Source of the DNA: Scolanthus callimorphus
Lineage: Eukaryota; Cnidaria; Anthozoa; Actiniaria; Edwardsiidae
Assembly (NCBI GenBank): GCA_033964015.1
Contig: CM066919.1
Location: 14,549,646-14,613,645 of the forward strand
Length of the DNA: 64,000 nucleotides
Direction of reading: 5' to 3'
The translations under genes were made by a program, and so were the position numbers. Shown piece after piece: positions 30,042 through 41,264 of this stretch; within the stretch, counting starts at the first letter, position 1; each line of letters starts with the position of its first letter. Below the pieces are notes generated by a model. The model did not search any database. It was not told the DNA's origin and was given only the letters and a program-made list of their open reading frames with translations.

Positions 30042-31277
30042 GTCAGATTCAGATTCAGATTCATTTTATTCTCCACCACCTTATACTTAGAGTACATTGG
30101 TTGTAAGGCTGGTGAATGTATAGTAGAGAGAGGAAGGAAAAACAAATTATTTGTTTTCACGCATTTTTGCGCAGTTGAAGACGAATCCGCTCACCTCCTT
30201 TTGAATTATTGCGGGCGGGTTTATTAGGAGGCGAAAGAGTTCGTCTTCGTTTATTCTGCTTCTCTTTATTTTTTGTTTCACAACGTCAAGCATCTTTGTT
30301 CTGAGGTCCTCATATAGTGAGCACTTTAGTAAGAAGTGCCGTTCATCTTCGGTTACATTTAAGTTGCATCTAGTGCATATGCGCTCTTCGGGCTTTTTGT
30401 ATGGTTTTTCATACCGCCCGGTCTCTATTTCTAGCTTGTGGGCACTAATCCTTAGGCGCGTGAGGGCAGTTCTGTGCTTGACGTTGTGAACATTTAGTAA
30501 ATATGATTCTAAGGAATAAATTTCTTTGAAAGTGCGATAGGTTCGGAGTTTGTTTTTGTGTCCATTTTTCTTATTTTCGTCTGACATTTCGTTTAACCAG
30601 TTCTGAAACTCGATATCTTGAACTCTTTGCTTAAAAAATGTTTTGGCGTATTGGATGCTTATATGACGGGTTCCGGTTATAGCTAACCAGAGCTCGCCGC
30701 AGCCTATTGTATAGACTATTTCTTTCATTTTTGTTGTCCAATCGGTTTTATTGTTTGTTTCTAGACAGTCAAAGAATGTGTCGTTTGAGATAAAGCCGCT
30801 TCTGGGCTCGTTTAGCTTAGTAAAAAGATTGAATGCTCTGCATTTGGCGTCGACTGATAGAGGATATCTTCCTAATTCGGCCCTGCATGCGCTGTTCGTT
30901 GCTTTTTTACTTACTCCAAGGGCTAGTTTGCAGAATTTTGTATGGACGGCCTCGATTGGATCTCGTTCTTTTTTCACTACATCGACCCCCCATACTTCGC
31001 TCCCATATAACAGGATAGGTCTGATTAAGGTATCAAAGAGGCGTAGCGTTAATTGTATGTCGGTCATAAAATTATCCCCCATTGTTCTTTTAAGTCTGAA
31101 AAGTGCTTTAAGAGCTACTTTTTTCAATTCTGTCCTAGCTACATTAAATGTACCTATCGCGCTGAAGGTTAGCCCGAGGTATTTGTACGCCTTAGCGTTT
31201 TCTAGAATTTTGTTTTGATATTTAAGGGTATAATTATTCATGGCACTTCCAGTGTTGTCATTTCTTCTCAACAACCT
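30042..31277 (-). pseudogene. 5'-truncated LINE, C-terminal ORF2 with CCHC domain
   Basis: Minus-strand reading frame from the poly-G junction (31277) to the stop at 30147, about 375 codons without interruption. It starts just after the RT active site (YKYLGLTFSAIGTFN is the post-catalytic thumb region), continues with RPILLYGSEVWGVD and FCKLALGVSK, and ends with a C-terminal zinc motif CTRCNLNVTEDERHFLLKC typical of jockey/CR1-like LINEs. The 3' end has a short TCAGAT/ATCTGA repeat tail (30050-30068). The open frame despite 5' truncation implies a young insertion. The apparent N-terminal proline run is read-through of the poly-G tract and not part of the protein. The same C-terminal domain type occurs in the split LINE at 42-48.8 kb. 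Confidence 0.88.
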
Positions 31278-31302
31278 TCTGGGGGGGGGGGGGGGGGGGG
31301 GG
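31278..31302 (+). repeat. Poly-G tract at the LINE 5' junction
   Basis: About 22 consecutive G followed by ATATGGATATTTT. The length should be regarded as uncertain in any assembly. Confidence 0.9.
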
Positions 31303-34079
31303 ATATGGATATTTTTTGGAAACACACAATCAAATTTATTTGAGAATTAAATAAATTTAGTCTTTACAAATTTTGCAACTGCAGAGCCTTTTTCAGGGCT
31401 GACAAGATAACCAAATATTGATAACTTGATTAATGTATTGCTTGGCATGTGTGCCATGTCAGGATTAGCATGCTCTCAGCAATAACTTTCGTGATTTGTT
31501 CAGGACAATATTATCTTGGTGGAATAACATGCATTATCAGAACAATTTTGTCACCACTGAAACAAAATAATCCCAGCAAATTCAACACTGTGGGACACTT
31601 TGTCAAGGTGGGGACACCCGAAAATATCTTTCCTACAAGTGGAATAATTTTACTTTGTTATCTGTTCAGCGGACATGATACACAGGCACTCATTACCGGT
31701 ATACAATCATTATGTATGTCGGGGGGAGAAACAAGTGAACTTTTTTCCGTATATTTTAAGATTCTCCAGCATGTAGTCCCCCAAAAATTAGCAATCCCCC
31801 CAACTCATCAGAGAAATAATTATGAGACATTTTACTAGGATTCCAGGCAATTGTGGCTAAAAGTGGCCAAAAATCCAGTTACTGAAACACTTACAAGCTC
31901 TTGGCTTGATTGCGGTTTGTTTTGGAAGAACTATAAAATATGCCATAACAACTAGTAAAAATTGAAGAAATAAAATTTCAAAGTTCATTGCCTTGGAGTA
32001 AGGGAAACTCTATGTCAACCATGCAATTCTATAAAAATCGTCAGCTGTATATTGTAAATAAACTGAAATTGACTTTCCTTGTTTGCCATCTAGATTTCAT
32101 AATGGAAATAACATGAGTTTACTATACTTGCATCCAGACCCTACAAAAAGATTAAGGGTGTTAAATTAAGCCGCAAAGTCTAAAGTCGTTCCAAATAATT
32201 GCATGGGTGGAGCAATTTTGGATGGAGCAATTTTGGATGGAGCAAGTTTCATGTTCACAAGATGACCTAATTGCACTTGATATACTGAAAATGGAGGTTT
32301 CGGGGGAAAAATTGAGAAAATAAGAATGAGACATAAAATCAAAAGAATTTCAGTTTTGCTTCCCCTGAGAAAATTTTGAAAAACTTGGAACAAGATACTC
32401 CTATTCTGTCTGTTTCATTTTCTTCATCTCTTTCTAAAATTCCATAGCCTATAGAATTTTAGAAAGAGATGAAGAACATGAAACAAAGACAGAAACATAA
32501 CAAGGGCTATTTTGATACTGAGCCAACAAATATGGGAAAACGTGAGTGTCTTTCTGTGCACTCTGCTAACTTTTGTTCCGGCCTTGAGCAAGGAAAATTT
32601 TCTTGTTATTCACATTTCGGGAACAAACCGATCACTCACTCAGAATCCAAAACAAATTTAACCACTTGTTGAAGGTTTTATCTTCAAGAGATAAAAGATA
32701 GCCGTTATCAGTGTCAATAGAATAAAGTAATTCTATAATTCAATGAAAGACCAAAACACTCAAAACACAGTTAAAGTTTGATCATCTTTTGACTGTTCTA
32801 AATCGAGGAATCAAATCTCCTTTGGACTCGTCCATACAGTCATTGAAAATCATGTAAACGGGTGCAAAACATTCTTAACCAAAGTGTCTTAGCAGTTTTA
32901 GTCCACCTCATAAGCTTTAATTCGCCCATTTCACTGAGGAAAATAAGCTTACCGAATGTTTGTCCAACTGCAGCGAACAGTGAGTTTCCAATCCACACCG
33001 CAACCATGACATGTCCGTAACTGCATGGTGACAAACGTTTTTAGTTCCTGTGACTTCAGCTTTCCTGACACTTTCGTATTCAGTGGAGAAGTAGAACATG
33101 TGTGTTTTAACATAATTGCAGCCTGTAGTTTTTCCTCGTGTGTAGGAGCTTGTGTACAACTAGAACTCTAGAGATCAACTTCACGATTAACTTTTGCCGC
33201 GTCGTGTCACGTGTAGTGGTCTGAACAATGGAAACTTGTTTCCACTTTAATTTCCGCTTCCTGTAAAGTAAAGTGACTGTGATTTCCGGTGATTAAACAG
33301 AGATGAGATCCAACAACTTATTATTGGGACCAGGGGCTCAAAAGTATAATGTCTTATTTTTTTCTATACCGCGCATGGTTTCGACGCTTCGACGCTACTC
33401 GTGAGGAGTTGTGTCGTTCAAGATGGTACGGAAACTTTGTTTTACGAAATGATCATTGTTAGTCCCCATCAGTTCGAGGAGAGCCGAAAATTTGTGTTTT
33501 TATGGCTCACTGAAGGTCTGAACGAGACCGTTTCCTCCTCGACTATCGAGTATCTTGTATAGATATGATGGTTACCTTCTTTCTGCTCTGATTTGCCCGG
33601 CTTTTTCCCGGTCGCTGTTTCTAGCTCTGGTGCTTCAGTTTTTGGCGTTTCTTTCTGCTTTTCTGATAATACGACCCATGTTTGTTTGTATTCGACGGCT
33701 TTCTCTTCACGTTGTTTATTTTTTGTGGCATAATTATTTATAGCATGGTACTCCAGTTAGTTGTCTTTTCTTCTAGTCCTTGAAACTCCGACTGGGAGAG
33801 AATTTCAGGAGCAAGCCGGCAAACTTTCACGCACGTTAAATTTCAACAACCCCCCTTCCCTTGACAACGCGACGTACCCTCCCCCTGTTAGCTGAGCATG
33901 CTTGACGTCACAATTGAGTTATTGTGACGTCAGCGATCACGGCCACGTTACACATCCGGGACTTGCCAAGACGTCCAAATTCGGATCGACCCCTAGCAAT
34001 TTCCACAGGTTACCCAATACTACGAAATGCTGTATTTGCAGTTATCTGCCTTTATTTTGACGCTGTTTTCTTAGGTATG
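31303..34079. other. X-b interior, no confident gene
   Basis: 31303-31330 is the right half of a dispersed G-rich repeat whose left half is at 29943-30041. A palindrome lies at 32406-32491 (CTTCATCTCTTTCTAAAATT, arms about 40 bp). On the minus strand at 33023-32950 an ATG opens MQLRTCHGCGVDWKLTVRCS and runs into a CG/GTAAGC donor-like site, a possible first exon of unknown identity. The last 200 bp match the conserved right segment of copies X-e and X-f. Confidence 0.4.
32406..32491. repeat. Palindrome, arms about 40 bp
   Basis: CTGTCTGTTTCATTTTCTTC and ATCTCTTTCTAAAATTC on the left, mirrored on the right around CCATAGCCTATAG, with one or two mismatches. Confidence 0.88.
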
Positions 34080-34188
34080 GTGCTCCGCTCTGCGGCGGCC
34101 TTCGGCCGCCGCAAGGAGCTCCGCTACTAGCATTTATTCGGCCAGAAATGCACGTTTAAGCGAGTTTTAGCCAATTTATTGTCACCTC

Positions 34189-34345
34189 TAAAGGACTAGA
34201 TAAGGGCGTTTTTCAATTTTTTATTTTTCGTAGGTACTTTCATTTTAGCGCCTTATCGAACTCAGTCAAACTTCACACAGCGACACAAGAAAACTGCAAA
34301 CTATCAACTCTGGAGTTCGCTCAATGATATCCTGGGGAGCCTGTG
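34189..34345 (-). repeat. Right arm of the 150-bp inverted repeat
   Basis: Reverse complement of 26579-26729. Confidence 0.88.
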
Positions 34346-34371
34346 ATATGTCTTGCTCGAATATTCGATGG

Positions 34372-35095
34372 TAAGACTTCGAACTCGGGACTCATTTCTT
34401 GGACTTGTTCTTTCCCATTTCTCACCTTTAAGGTCTTTTCACCTTTCAATTTCATCCATATTTATCTATGTCTTGTACTTTTGTCAATTTTGACCGGCGT
34501 TTGCTGAATTCCACGCTCGATTATATGACTCGATCGCATCATCACTGACAAAACTCGCAAACATCCACCTCGTAAATTAGGTGATTGGAACAAAGCAGCA
34601 CGACGTCGAAAATTTGCAGCACAAGACCGAGGAAAGGTTTTATTCTTTGAGAAAAACGCAAAAAAAAAATCAAACCTTGACATCCCGGTATTCGAACCCC
34701 GGACCTTCCGTTTGCAGAGCGGGAATTCTACCGATGAGCAATCGAGGAGATCACGTGACATAGGGGATCGTTTTATTTACTTATACGTCTTGCTCGAATA
34801 TTCGATAAGACTTCGAACTCGGGACTCATTTCTTGGACTTGTTCTTTCCCATTTCTCACCTGTAAGGTCTTTTCACCTTTCAGTTTCATCCATTTCATCC
34901 ATATTTGTCTCTGTCTTGTACTTTTACTGAGAGTCTCTTGTCGATTTCGACCGGCGTTTGCTGTATTCCACGCTCGATTAACATGACTCGCACTTACAAC
35001 TCGCAAACGTCCACCTCGTAATTAGGTGATTGGAACAAAACAGCACGACGTAGAAAATATGCAGCACAAAACTGAGGAAAGGTTTTATTTTCATG
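34372..35095 (+). repeat. Direct duplication, units about 0.4 kb
   Basis: TCTTGCTCGAATATTCGAT ... CGGGACTCATTTCTTGGAC ... TTTTGACCGGCGTTTGCTG starts at 34368 and again at 34788, with small indels. Both copies run through AGGTGATTGGAACAAA and CAGCACGACGT. Confidence 0.88.
34678..34760 (-). repeat. tRNA-like repeat unit, copy 2
   Basis: Same unit as at 26463: on the minus strand GCTCATCGGTAGAATTCCCG then GGTCCGGGGTTCGAATACC. Confidence 0.55.
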
Positions 35096-35474
35096 CACTC
35101 CAGCGTGATTTGATCTCTTGTAGCAATAAAATTAAGAAAACATATTGCGCATGCTCAGTTGCAACTTTGATATTGTTAATGTTTTTCAACCTTAGCATAC
35201 TTATTTATTTGTCGTAATGGAAATATTCTAAATGATACACGATGGTGGGCATGTATGACGTGATACCGAGCATGATCAATTCACATCACCTCCAAGAAGA
35301 ACATTCTCGTCCCACATGGACGACTGATTGGCCTATGTGACCTATCAATAAAGTTTGTCACCCAAAGACTAAAGCCTCAAGCTGTCGGCGCCAAGCCTTG
35401 TGAGTCATTTGTTGTCTCACGTGCTAATCAAAATTCAATTCGATTTACGCGCGTGTTGGGAACAGCGCGATTTT

Positions 35475-35705
35475 TAGCGGAGCTCCTTTGCGGCCGAAGG
35501 CCGCAGAGCGGAGCACCATAGGTATCGCAGGAAGAGTTCAAAAGCTCAAAACAGAACTCAGGTATACGGTCGACTTGATTTTTCACGGTTCAGCGGTATT
35601 CTCTGGTATCGCTGGCGCGTCCGTGTCTGTCTGCGCGCCCCACCACAGGCAACCCCGGAACTGTCTGTCATTTTTCTGCAGGACTCTGTCGTCTGTTCGT
35701 CTGTA
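35475..35705 (-). repeat. Family X right end, copy X-c (inverted, left end not seen)
   Basis: TAGCGGAGCTCCTTTGCGGC, hairpin GCGGCCGAAGGCCGC, AGAGCGGAGCACC, then ATAGGTATCGCAGGAAG, matching the inverted right 200 bp of X-d including the CAGGCAACC/GGTTGCCTG part. No matching left end is found nearby. Confidence 0.8.
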
Positions 35706-35747
35706 ATAATTAGTAATAATCATTTAAGTAATTAGCGAAAATCATTT

Positions 35748-35995
35748 TAAAAGTACGTTTTAGCAACAAATCGAAGGTAATATGCTAGCGGGTTTCTACT
35801 AAAACGATTAGACTACTCGTTCTCTATTTAACAATTAGACTACGAGTTCGAGTTTTCTACGAGTCAATAGATAGTTAACGAGGCGCGTAGCGCCGAGTTG
35901 ACTATTTGACTCATAGAAAACGAGAACGAGTAGTCTAATTGTTTTAGTAGAAACCCACTAGCATACTACCTTCGAGTTGTTGCTAAAACGTATTT
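35748..35995. repeat. Large imperfect palindrome, arms about 110 bp
   Basis: ACGTTTTAGCAACAAATCGA ... GGGTTTCTACTAAAACGATT ... GACTACTCGTTCTC mirrored by GAACGAGTAGTCTAATTG ... CCTTCGAGTTGTTGCTAAAACGT, centre near CGAGGCGCGTAGCGCCGAG. Left-arm sequence recurs at 36910-37060. Confidence 0.87.
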
Positions 35996-36035
35996 ATTTC
36001 ATGGTTTTAGAAAGTTTTGCGTTAGCGTTTTCGCT

Positions 36036-36723
36036 CTCAGGGTACTTAAGGCATGGGTCCAAAGCAAATCCAATATGGCGGACGCAAAACCAAGGGGGGT
36101 GGTCTATCTCTTAATGGTTTTATATATGCTTATGGAAGTTGTTGAATATAAATTGCATTTGGTATTGTGAACCACCTTTACGACATTTGGTCTCCATAGC
36201 AACAAATCTCACAACCTTTGACCTTAAAATCGATTTTTGGATAAACCTCTTCGGGAGGGTAGGAAGACAAATAATATTTGCTATACTTTTTGGTGATATT
36301 AGAAGAGCAAAGTGACACTCAAATAAATCAAATGAGGATGGCTGGAAATGTTAATTACAGTCATGGTTTTGCTGGTATGTAATTTGATACTTCTCATTAT
36401 CTCAAAATCAGAATTGCTTGGACAGCCATCCTCATTTGAATTGTATTTTACACCCGATAGACAACATTATTAACTACTTTCAAAAAAAGGCCAAACTGAT
36501 TTACCATGCCTCCCGTGGCTTCAAAGCAAAAAAGCCTTTGTCACGCTCTGCCAGGTAACGCAATTGGTTACCATGGTTACAAAATATTTCAATAGAACTG
36601 TCCCAACTTGAGGAACAACCTTAACGAATAACTCTTTGTGCTAGATATTTTCTCTTCCTTACAGAATTTTTATCGTATTTTTAGCATTTTTTGCTGTTAG
36701 ACCCATGCCTTAAGTGCCCTGAG
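36036..36723. mobile_element. 688-bp MITE with 24-bp inverted repeats
   Basis: Left CTCAGGGTACTTAAGGCATG then GGTC; the right end is its inverse with a single T/C difference. No transposase inside. It separates two copies of the palindrome-family sequence, suggesting insertion into that repeat. No clear target duplication. Confidence 0.8.
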
Positions 36724-37075
36724 CTACTCACTATCTATTACGTGATAGATAGTAAGCAGCGGAGCTTATCAGATTGCAGAACTCGTGAAAGTATGCGAGT
36801 GGGTTTCTACGAATAGTCAAATAGTCAACGCCTTGTTAACTATGTAATTGTTAAATAGAAAACTCGAGATATTAAGTAGCGAAAATAAGAGCGTAAAACT
36901 TGTTAAAATCATTTTAAAAAGAACGTTTTAGCAACAAATCGAAGGTAATATGCTAGCGGGTTTCTACTAAAACAATTACACTACTCGTTCTCTATTAGTC
37001 AAATAGTCAACGCCTTGTTAACTATCTAATTGTTAAATAGAAAACTCGAACACGTAGTCTAACTATTGAGTATGA
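36724..37075. repeat. Partial copy of the 35.75-kb palindrome repeat
   Basis: ACGTTTTAGCAACAAATCGA to ACTACTCGTTCTC at 36918-36992, bracketed by two copies of TAGTCAAATAGTCAACGCC. A short perfect palindrome CTATCTATTACGTGATAGATAG-like lies at 36731. Confidence 0.75.
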
Positions 37076-37099
37076 ATAATATCAGGAAAACCATCTGAA

Positions 37100-37536
37100 T
37101 TGACAATTTCAGCTTAACGCCAATGCAAAGCGACAAGCCCGCAAACGGGAAACAAGGGGAAAGCAAACCGGAGGACCTCTCTCGCGCACGCTAGCCGCGT
37201 CTGTGGCGTCCATCAACAGACTACGAATAAGGATCTTGAGGCGAACAGAGGTTATCGACGTCTCGACCTCGAGCCTCACGAACGACGTCAGCGTTACCGA
37301 CAACATTGAGAACAACAATACCGGGCCAAACGAACGAGTTACCTCTCCCCTTGGTAGTGTAAAGATGAGGCCTCTACCGGCAAGCCCTACAGGGATGCTG
37401 AGAAGTCCCAAAAGAGCAGCAAGAAATCCAAGACCGTCAAGCTGCGCTGGATATGAGAAATCACATGGAAGCTGCTAGTGCCAGGTCCTGGTAATCGCAT
37501 AATAGAACAGAACCAACCTTAGCTTGGACCCTAGAG
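37100..37536 (+). other. GC-rich coding-like island, unrecognised
   Basis: This stretch is markedly richer in G/C than its surroundings and is open in one frame from about 37110 to TAG at 37476. That frame has a Ser/Thr/Asn-rich composition with no domain. Another frame ends with a Lys/Ser-rich stretch (KSQKSSKKSKTVKLRWI) before TGA. It may be a gag or exon remnant; I cannot choose a frame. Confidence 0.25.
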
Positions 37537-37569
37537 ATTGAAATTACGTTATTATTTTCATAATTCCAT

Positions 37570-39368
37570 TAGTAGGGTCTGTTAGGGTCAAAAACCTTCG
37601 GATCGTGCACTTTTGCGTACAGGCACCAAACGTGGCACAAATGTTCCTTGGGTGATACCAAACAGTTTTAGAGGGGGGTGCCACAAATGTTCGCCCTAGG
37701 GGGGAGAGGAGGGGCATTTTGTCCAAATAAGGCATAAGGGATCTTTTTGGGGCTGCAAAGACCGTACAGGCACCAAACTTGTCACAAATGTTCCTTGGAT
37801 GATATCAAACAGTTTAAGAGGGGGGTTCCACAAATGTTCGCCCTAGGGGGGAGAGGAGGGGCATTTTGTCCAAATTAGGCATAAGGGATCTTTTTGGGGC
37901 TGCAAAGACCGTACAGGCACCAAACTTGTCACAAATGTTCCTTGGATGATATCAAACAGTTTAAGAGGGGGGTTCCACAAATGTTCGCCCTAGGGGAGGG
38001 GAGGGGCACTTTGTCCAAATTAGACATGAGGGATCTTTTGGGGGCTGCAAAGACCGTACAGGCACCAAACTTGGCACAAATGCTCCTTGGGTGATACCAA
38101 ACAGTTTAAGAGGGGGGTTCCACAAATGTTCGCCCTAGGGGAGGGGAGGGGCACTTTGTCAAAATTAGACATGAGGGATCTTTTGGGGGCTACAAAGACC
38201 GTACAGGCACCAAACTTGGCACAAATGCTCCTTGGGTGATACCAAACAGTTTTAGAGGAGGGTGCCGAAAATGTTCGCCCTAGGGGGGAGGAGGGGCATT
38301 TTGTCCAAATTAGACATGAGGGATCTTTTGGGGGCTGCAAAGACCGTACAGGCACCAAACTTGGCACAAATGTTCCTTTGGACTCCAACCGGCTTCAAGA
38401 GTGTGTTCGAGCTACTGAAGTGCGGTTGCAAAGGCAAACGCACCAGCGGGTGCTGCAAGTGCGACAAGCCCAACCTCCTATACACGGAACTGTGCACCTG
38501 TTCAGTCTCAAGGCAATTTATGCACTAGGTCTGGTGCCTTTGGACTCAACCCCTCTTAATGGAAATTTTGCCCCTCTCCCTCTTTGGCAAAGTTTTTGTG
38601 TCGGAACTTGTTTGGGTTTCAGGCCAATAAGGATTTGTAGCAAAAAGTCCCTGGCTAATTTAGGCAAAATTCCCATTCCCCTCCCCCTCTAGGGCGAACA
38701 TTTGTGGCGCCCCCTCTGAATCAGTTTGGTATCACCAAAGAAAGGATGTGTGCCAAGTTTGGTGCTGTATGGCCTTGCGGCTCCAAAGGCCGCAATGCTA
38801 ATTCGGAAAAAATGCCCCTCCCCACCCCCCTTGGGCGGACATTTGTGACACCCCTTTCAATTTGTTTAGTAACACCCAAGTAACATTTTGCTACGTGTGG
38901 TGCCTGTATGGTCTATGAAGCTCAACAAGACCCCCATGCTAATTCGGACAAAATTGCCCCACCCCATCCCCATTGGACGAACATTTGTGACATCCCCCTC
39001 TTAATCTGATTGGTGTCACCCAAGGAACAGTTGTGCCAAGTGTGATGCCTTTACGGTCTTTGCGGCTCCCAAAAGACCCCCATGCCTAATTCGGACAAAA
39101 ATTACCCCTCCTTACCCTCCTAGGGCAAACATATGTGGCATCCCTTCTAAATGATATTTGGTATCTCCCAAGGAACATTTGTGCCAAGTTTGGTGCCTGT
39201 ACGGTCTTTGCAGCCCCAAAAAGATCCCTCATTTTTAATTTGGACAAAATGCCCCCTCCCCTCCCCCTAGGGCGAACATTTGTGGCACCCCCCTCTAAAT
39301 CTGTTTGGTATCACCCAAGGAACACTTGTGCCAAGTTTGGTGCCTGTACGCAAAAACAGACCCTACTA
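37570..39368. mobile_element. Foldback element, arms made of 146-bp tandem repeats
   Basis: 1.8-kb element. The outer ends TAGTAGGGTCTGTT and its inverse are followed by GCGTACAGGCACCAAAC. The left arm (37606-38375) holds about five direct units spaced 145-148 bp (GTACAGGCACC near 37616, 37764, 37911, 38056, 38201, 38346). The right arm (38530-39355) holds the same units, more diverged, in reverse orientation. CAT flanks both sides (37567-37569, 39369-39371) as a possible 3-bp target duplication. Each unit carries a CTAGGGCGAACATTTGTGG-type element. Reading frames through the arms are artefacts. Confidence 0.85.
38376..38522 (+). pseudogene. CXC-type cysteine motif fragment in the foldback loop
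   Basis: The only non-repeat part of the foldback element. It encodes FELLKCGCKGKRTSGCC, then KCDKPNLLYTELCTCS, with spacing C-x-C-x8-C-C-x-C-x10-C-x-C, resembling tesmin/TSO1 CXC-like motifs seen at the ends of several transposon-encoded proteins. No start, no flanking exon, and the frame ends near 38526. Probably the last remnant of the element's former coding region. Confidence 0.5.
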
Positions 39369-39371
39369 CAT

Positions 39372-41264
39372 GATCACCTCGGTTTCTTTTGTTCTCCGAG
39401 GGAAATTTACTAGCTAAATTCCCTCATAATAAATGCAAGGGAAAGAATGCAATTATAATGAGGGAAATTAAATAGACAAACTATTCTTTTGAGAACTAAA
39501 GTTCCCTCATATTATGGTTCACTTTCACCAACAATCCCAATATTGGGGGTTGTTATGGCAGCTGAGGGTGCCTGTAAAAAAGTGCCCAAATAAACCCCGC
39601 GGAAAAATTGAGCTCTTCGAATGACATGAAGTACAGTTTACAGAATGAGCGGCCGTGCATAGCAGGCGGGCAGCAGGCAATATTTCTAAACAGCGCGAGT
39701 GTTTGTAGACCCGATACAGCACGGACGCGAATATTGTAAACGGCTTCTAAAACCTAACCCCGCAAAAACTATTTTGAAAAGAAAGTATTCTTGAGCAGAA
39801 TAGAAAGAATAGAGTTTTATATTTGGAGTTCTTTTTTCATTCAAGAAGGCGTTTCAAACAAAGGCAACTGAAAGGGCTTCTAAAACCGAACCCCGCGGGT
39901 ATTATCTAACTGGAGCCCTAATTTACTTTAATTCAAAAGAGTGTATACTTCCAACAAAGGCAGAATAAAATAGACAAATAAAATTAAGGGAACTAAGATA
40001 AAGCAATATATGGTTGGGTTTCAATTCATTGTGACGTAATTGCCTCTTTTGTGTGATTAACTTTTCGGCATATCTTATCAAACGGTCAAAATAGCTAGTC
40101 AAAATGAGTCAATTTCATAAGCCAAAGATTTCAGAGGAAAGCAAAAACTGCTCGAAGGTGCAGTGCCATCTAATAAAAACTACAGTACAAAGTGGTCTGT
40201 AAATGTGTTCCGTGAGTGGCAGTTGCAGAGAGGCAACAAGAATCCGATAAACGAAGAATTTGATAATGTTTAATTATGCTAAGTTCTTATTGAGTGTTTC
40301 TTCTGCAATTTTATTTACAGGCTTTATCATGCAAGAGGAATTCATCTGTGTATCCTAGAAGAGGTCAACATGTTAGCACAATTGAATAAATCGCAGGTTA
40401 GTGTGGGGCTGCTGTAATCAATTCACATTCGATTGCATTTATGGCTAAATGTCTTTGGGATTGTGTCGAAAGTGATTCTGAACGTAAAATTAAGTCGGAG
40501 TTTTGTCTTCGAGCCCTGCATAATAGTCATGAGTTTTGTAACCTAATGTTCATGAAATTTGTAACTATTTAATAAACATGAGTGTCTGTATCAGTTTAGT
40601 TACAGAACTCATGTTTATTAAATAGTTAGTTACAGAACTCATGAATTAATGAGTTTCGAATCAACCAATCAGCCTACAGCAATCAGCACGTGAATATTAC
40701 ACGTGAATATTACCACACTCCCCTAGGATATATTCAATTCCACACCCATGTTTTTAGTTTGTTGACCTGTATTTTGATACACAGATGAAATCACATGATC
40801 ATTTGAGCGTTCCTGATTGGTACTTTCGCTCATTTACAATTCATGAGTTTTAGAATTTGTTTTAAAACATCCTAAGGATTCTAAAAGGGTGCACTTGTTA
40901 TTTGTTAACGGTACGTCTTACCCAGTAGCGTTTGAAAGATTACGTAAGAGGTCAAAAACACAGGTAGCCCGGTAGCCTTTCTGTCAACCCCCATCAAAAT
41001 TCAGGATAACTTTTTTATTTAAACTAAGAACATTTTAGGGACAAGGAAGGTTTACTTCGAATACTCCGTGACAAAACGTGATAAAAAAAAACGTGTTTAC
41101 TCGTTTTATGATGCATGTTTACCCGCTTATAGACACTTGATTTTACAACATTGTTAATTATAGTACCTGTTAGAAATGCGCCCAAAAGAACCCCGTGGGA
41201 CACGTTTTCGGGCTAGGGACACCTCAAACCAGATTATAGACACCCTAAGGGCTCTAAAAATATT
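39372..41264. other. No gene seen; one palindrome
   Basis: AT-rich. 39640-39745 is related to the palindrome ending insertion 1 (GAGCGGCCG ... GCGAATATTGTAAA). A palindrome at 40552-40643 is built on GTAACTATTTAATAAACATG and GTTACAGAACTCATG. No coding motif recognised. Confidence 0.45.

Larger units (their letters stand above)
26749..34126 (+). mobile_element. Family X, probable long copy X-b
   Basis: Left end at 26749 (AATATATAGATTTAGCC, ACTGGCTAAA, AGCGGAGCTCCC); right end at 34080-34126 (GGTGCTCCGCTCTGCGGC, hairpin, GGAGCTCCGCTA), same orientation. The right hairpin here is extended on both arms (GCGGCGGCC/GGCCGCCGC). No 128-bp array is present. The interior holds a palindrome, two MITEs, a truncated LINE and unannotated AT-rich DNA. 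That the two ends belong to one element is inferred from orientation and from the bracketing inverted repeat. Confidence 0.55.

Noticed and set aside
31278..31325. Proline-rich start of the minus-strand LINE frame
   Set aside because: The prolines are the translated poly-G tract; the LINE-derived part begins after it.
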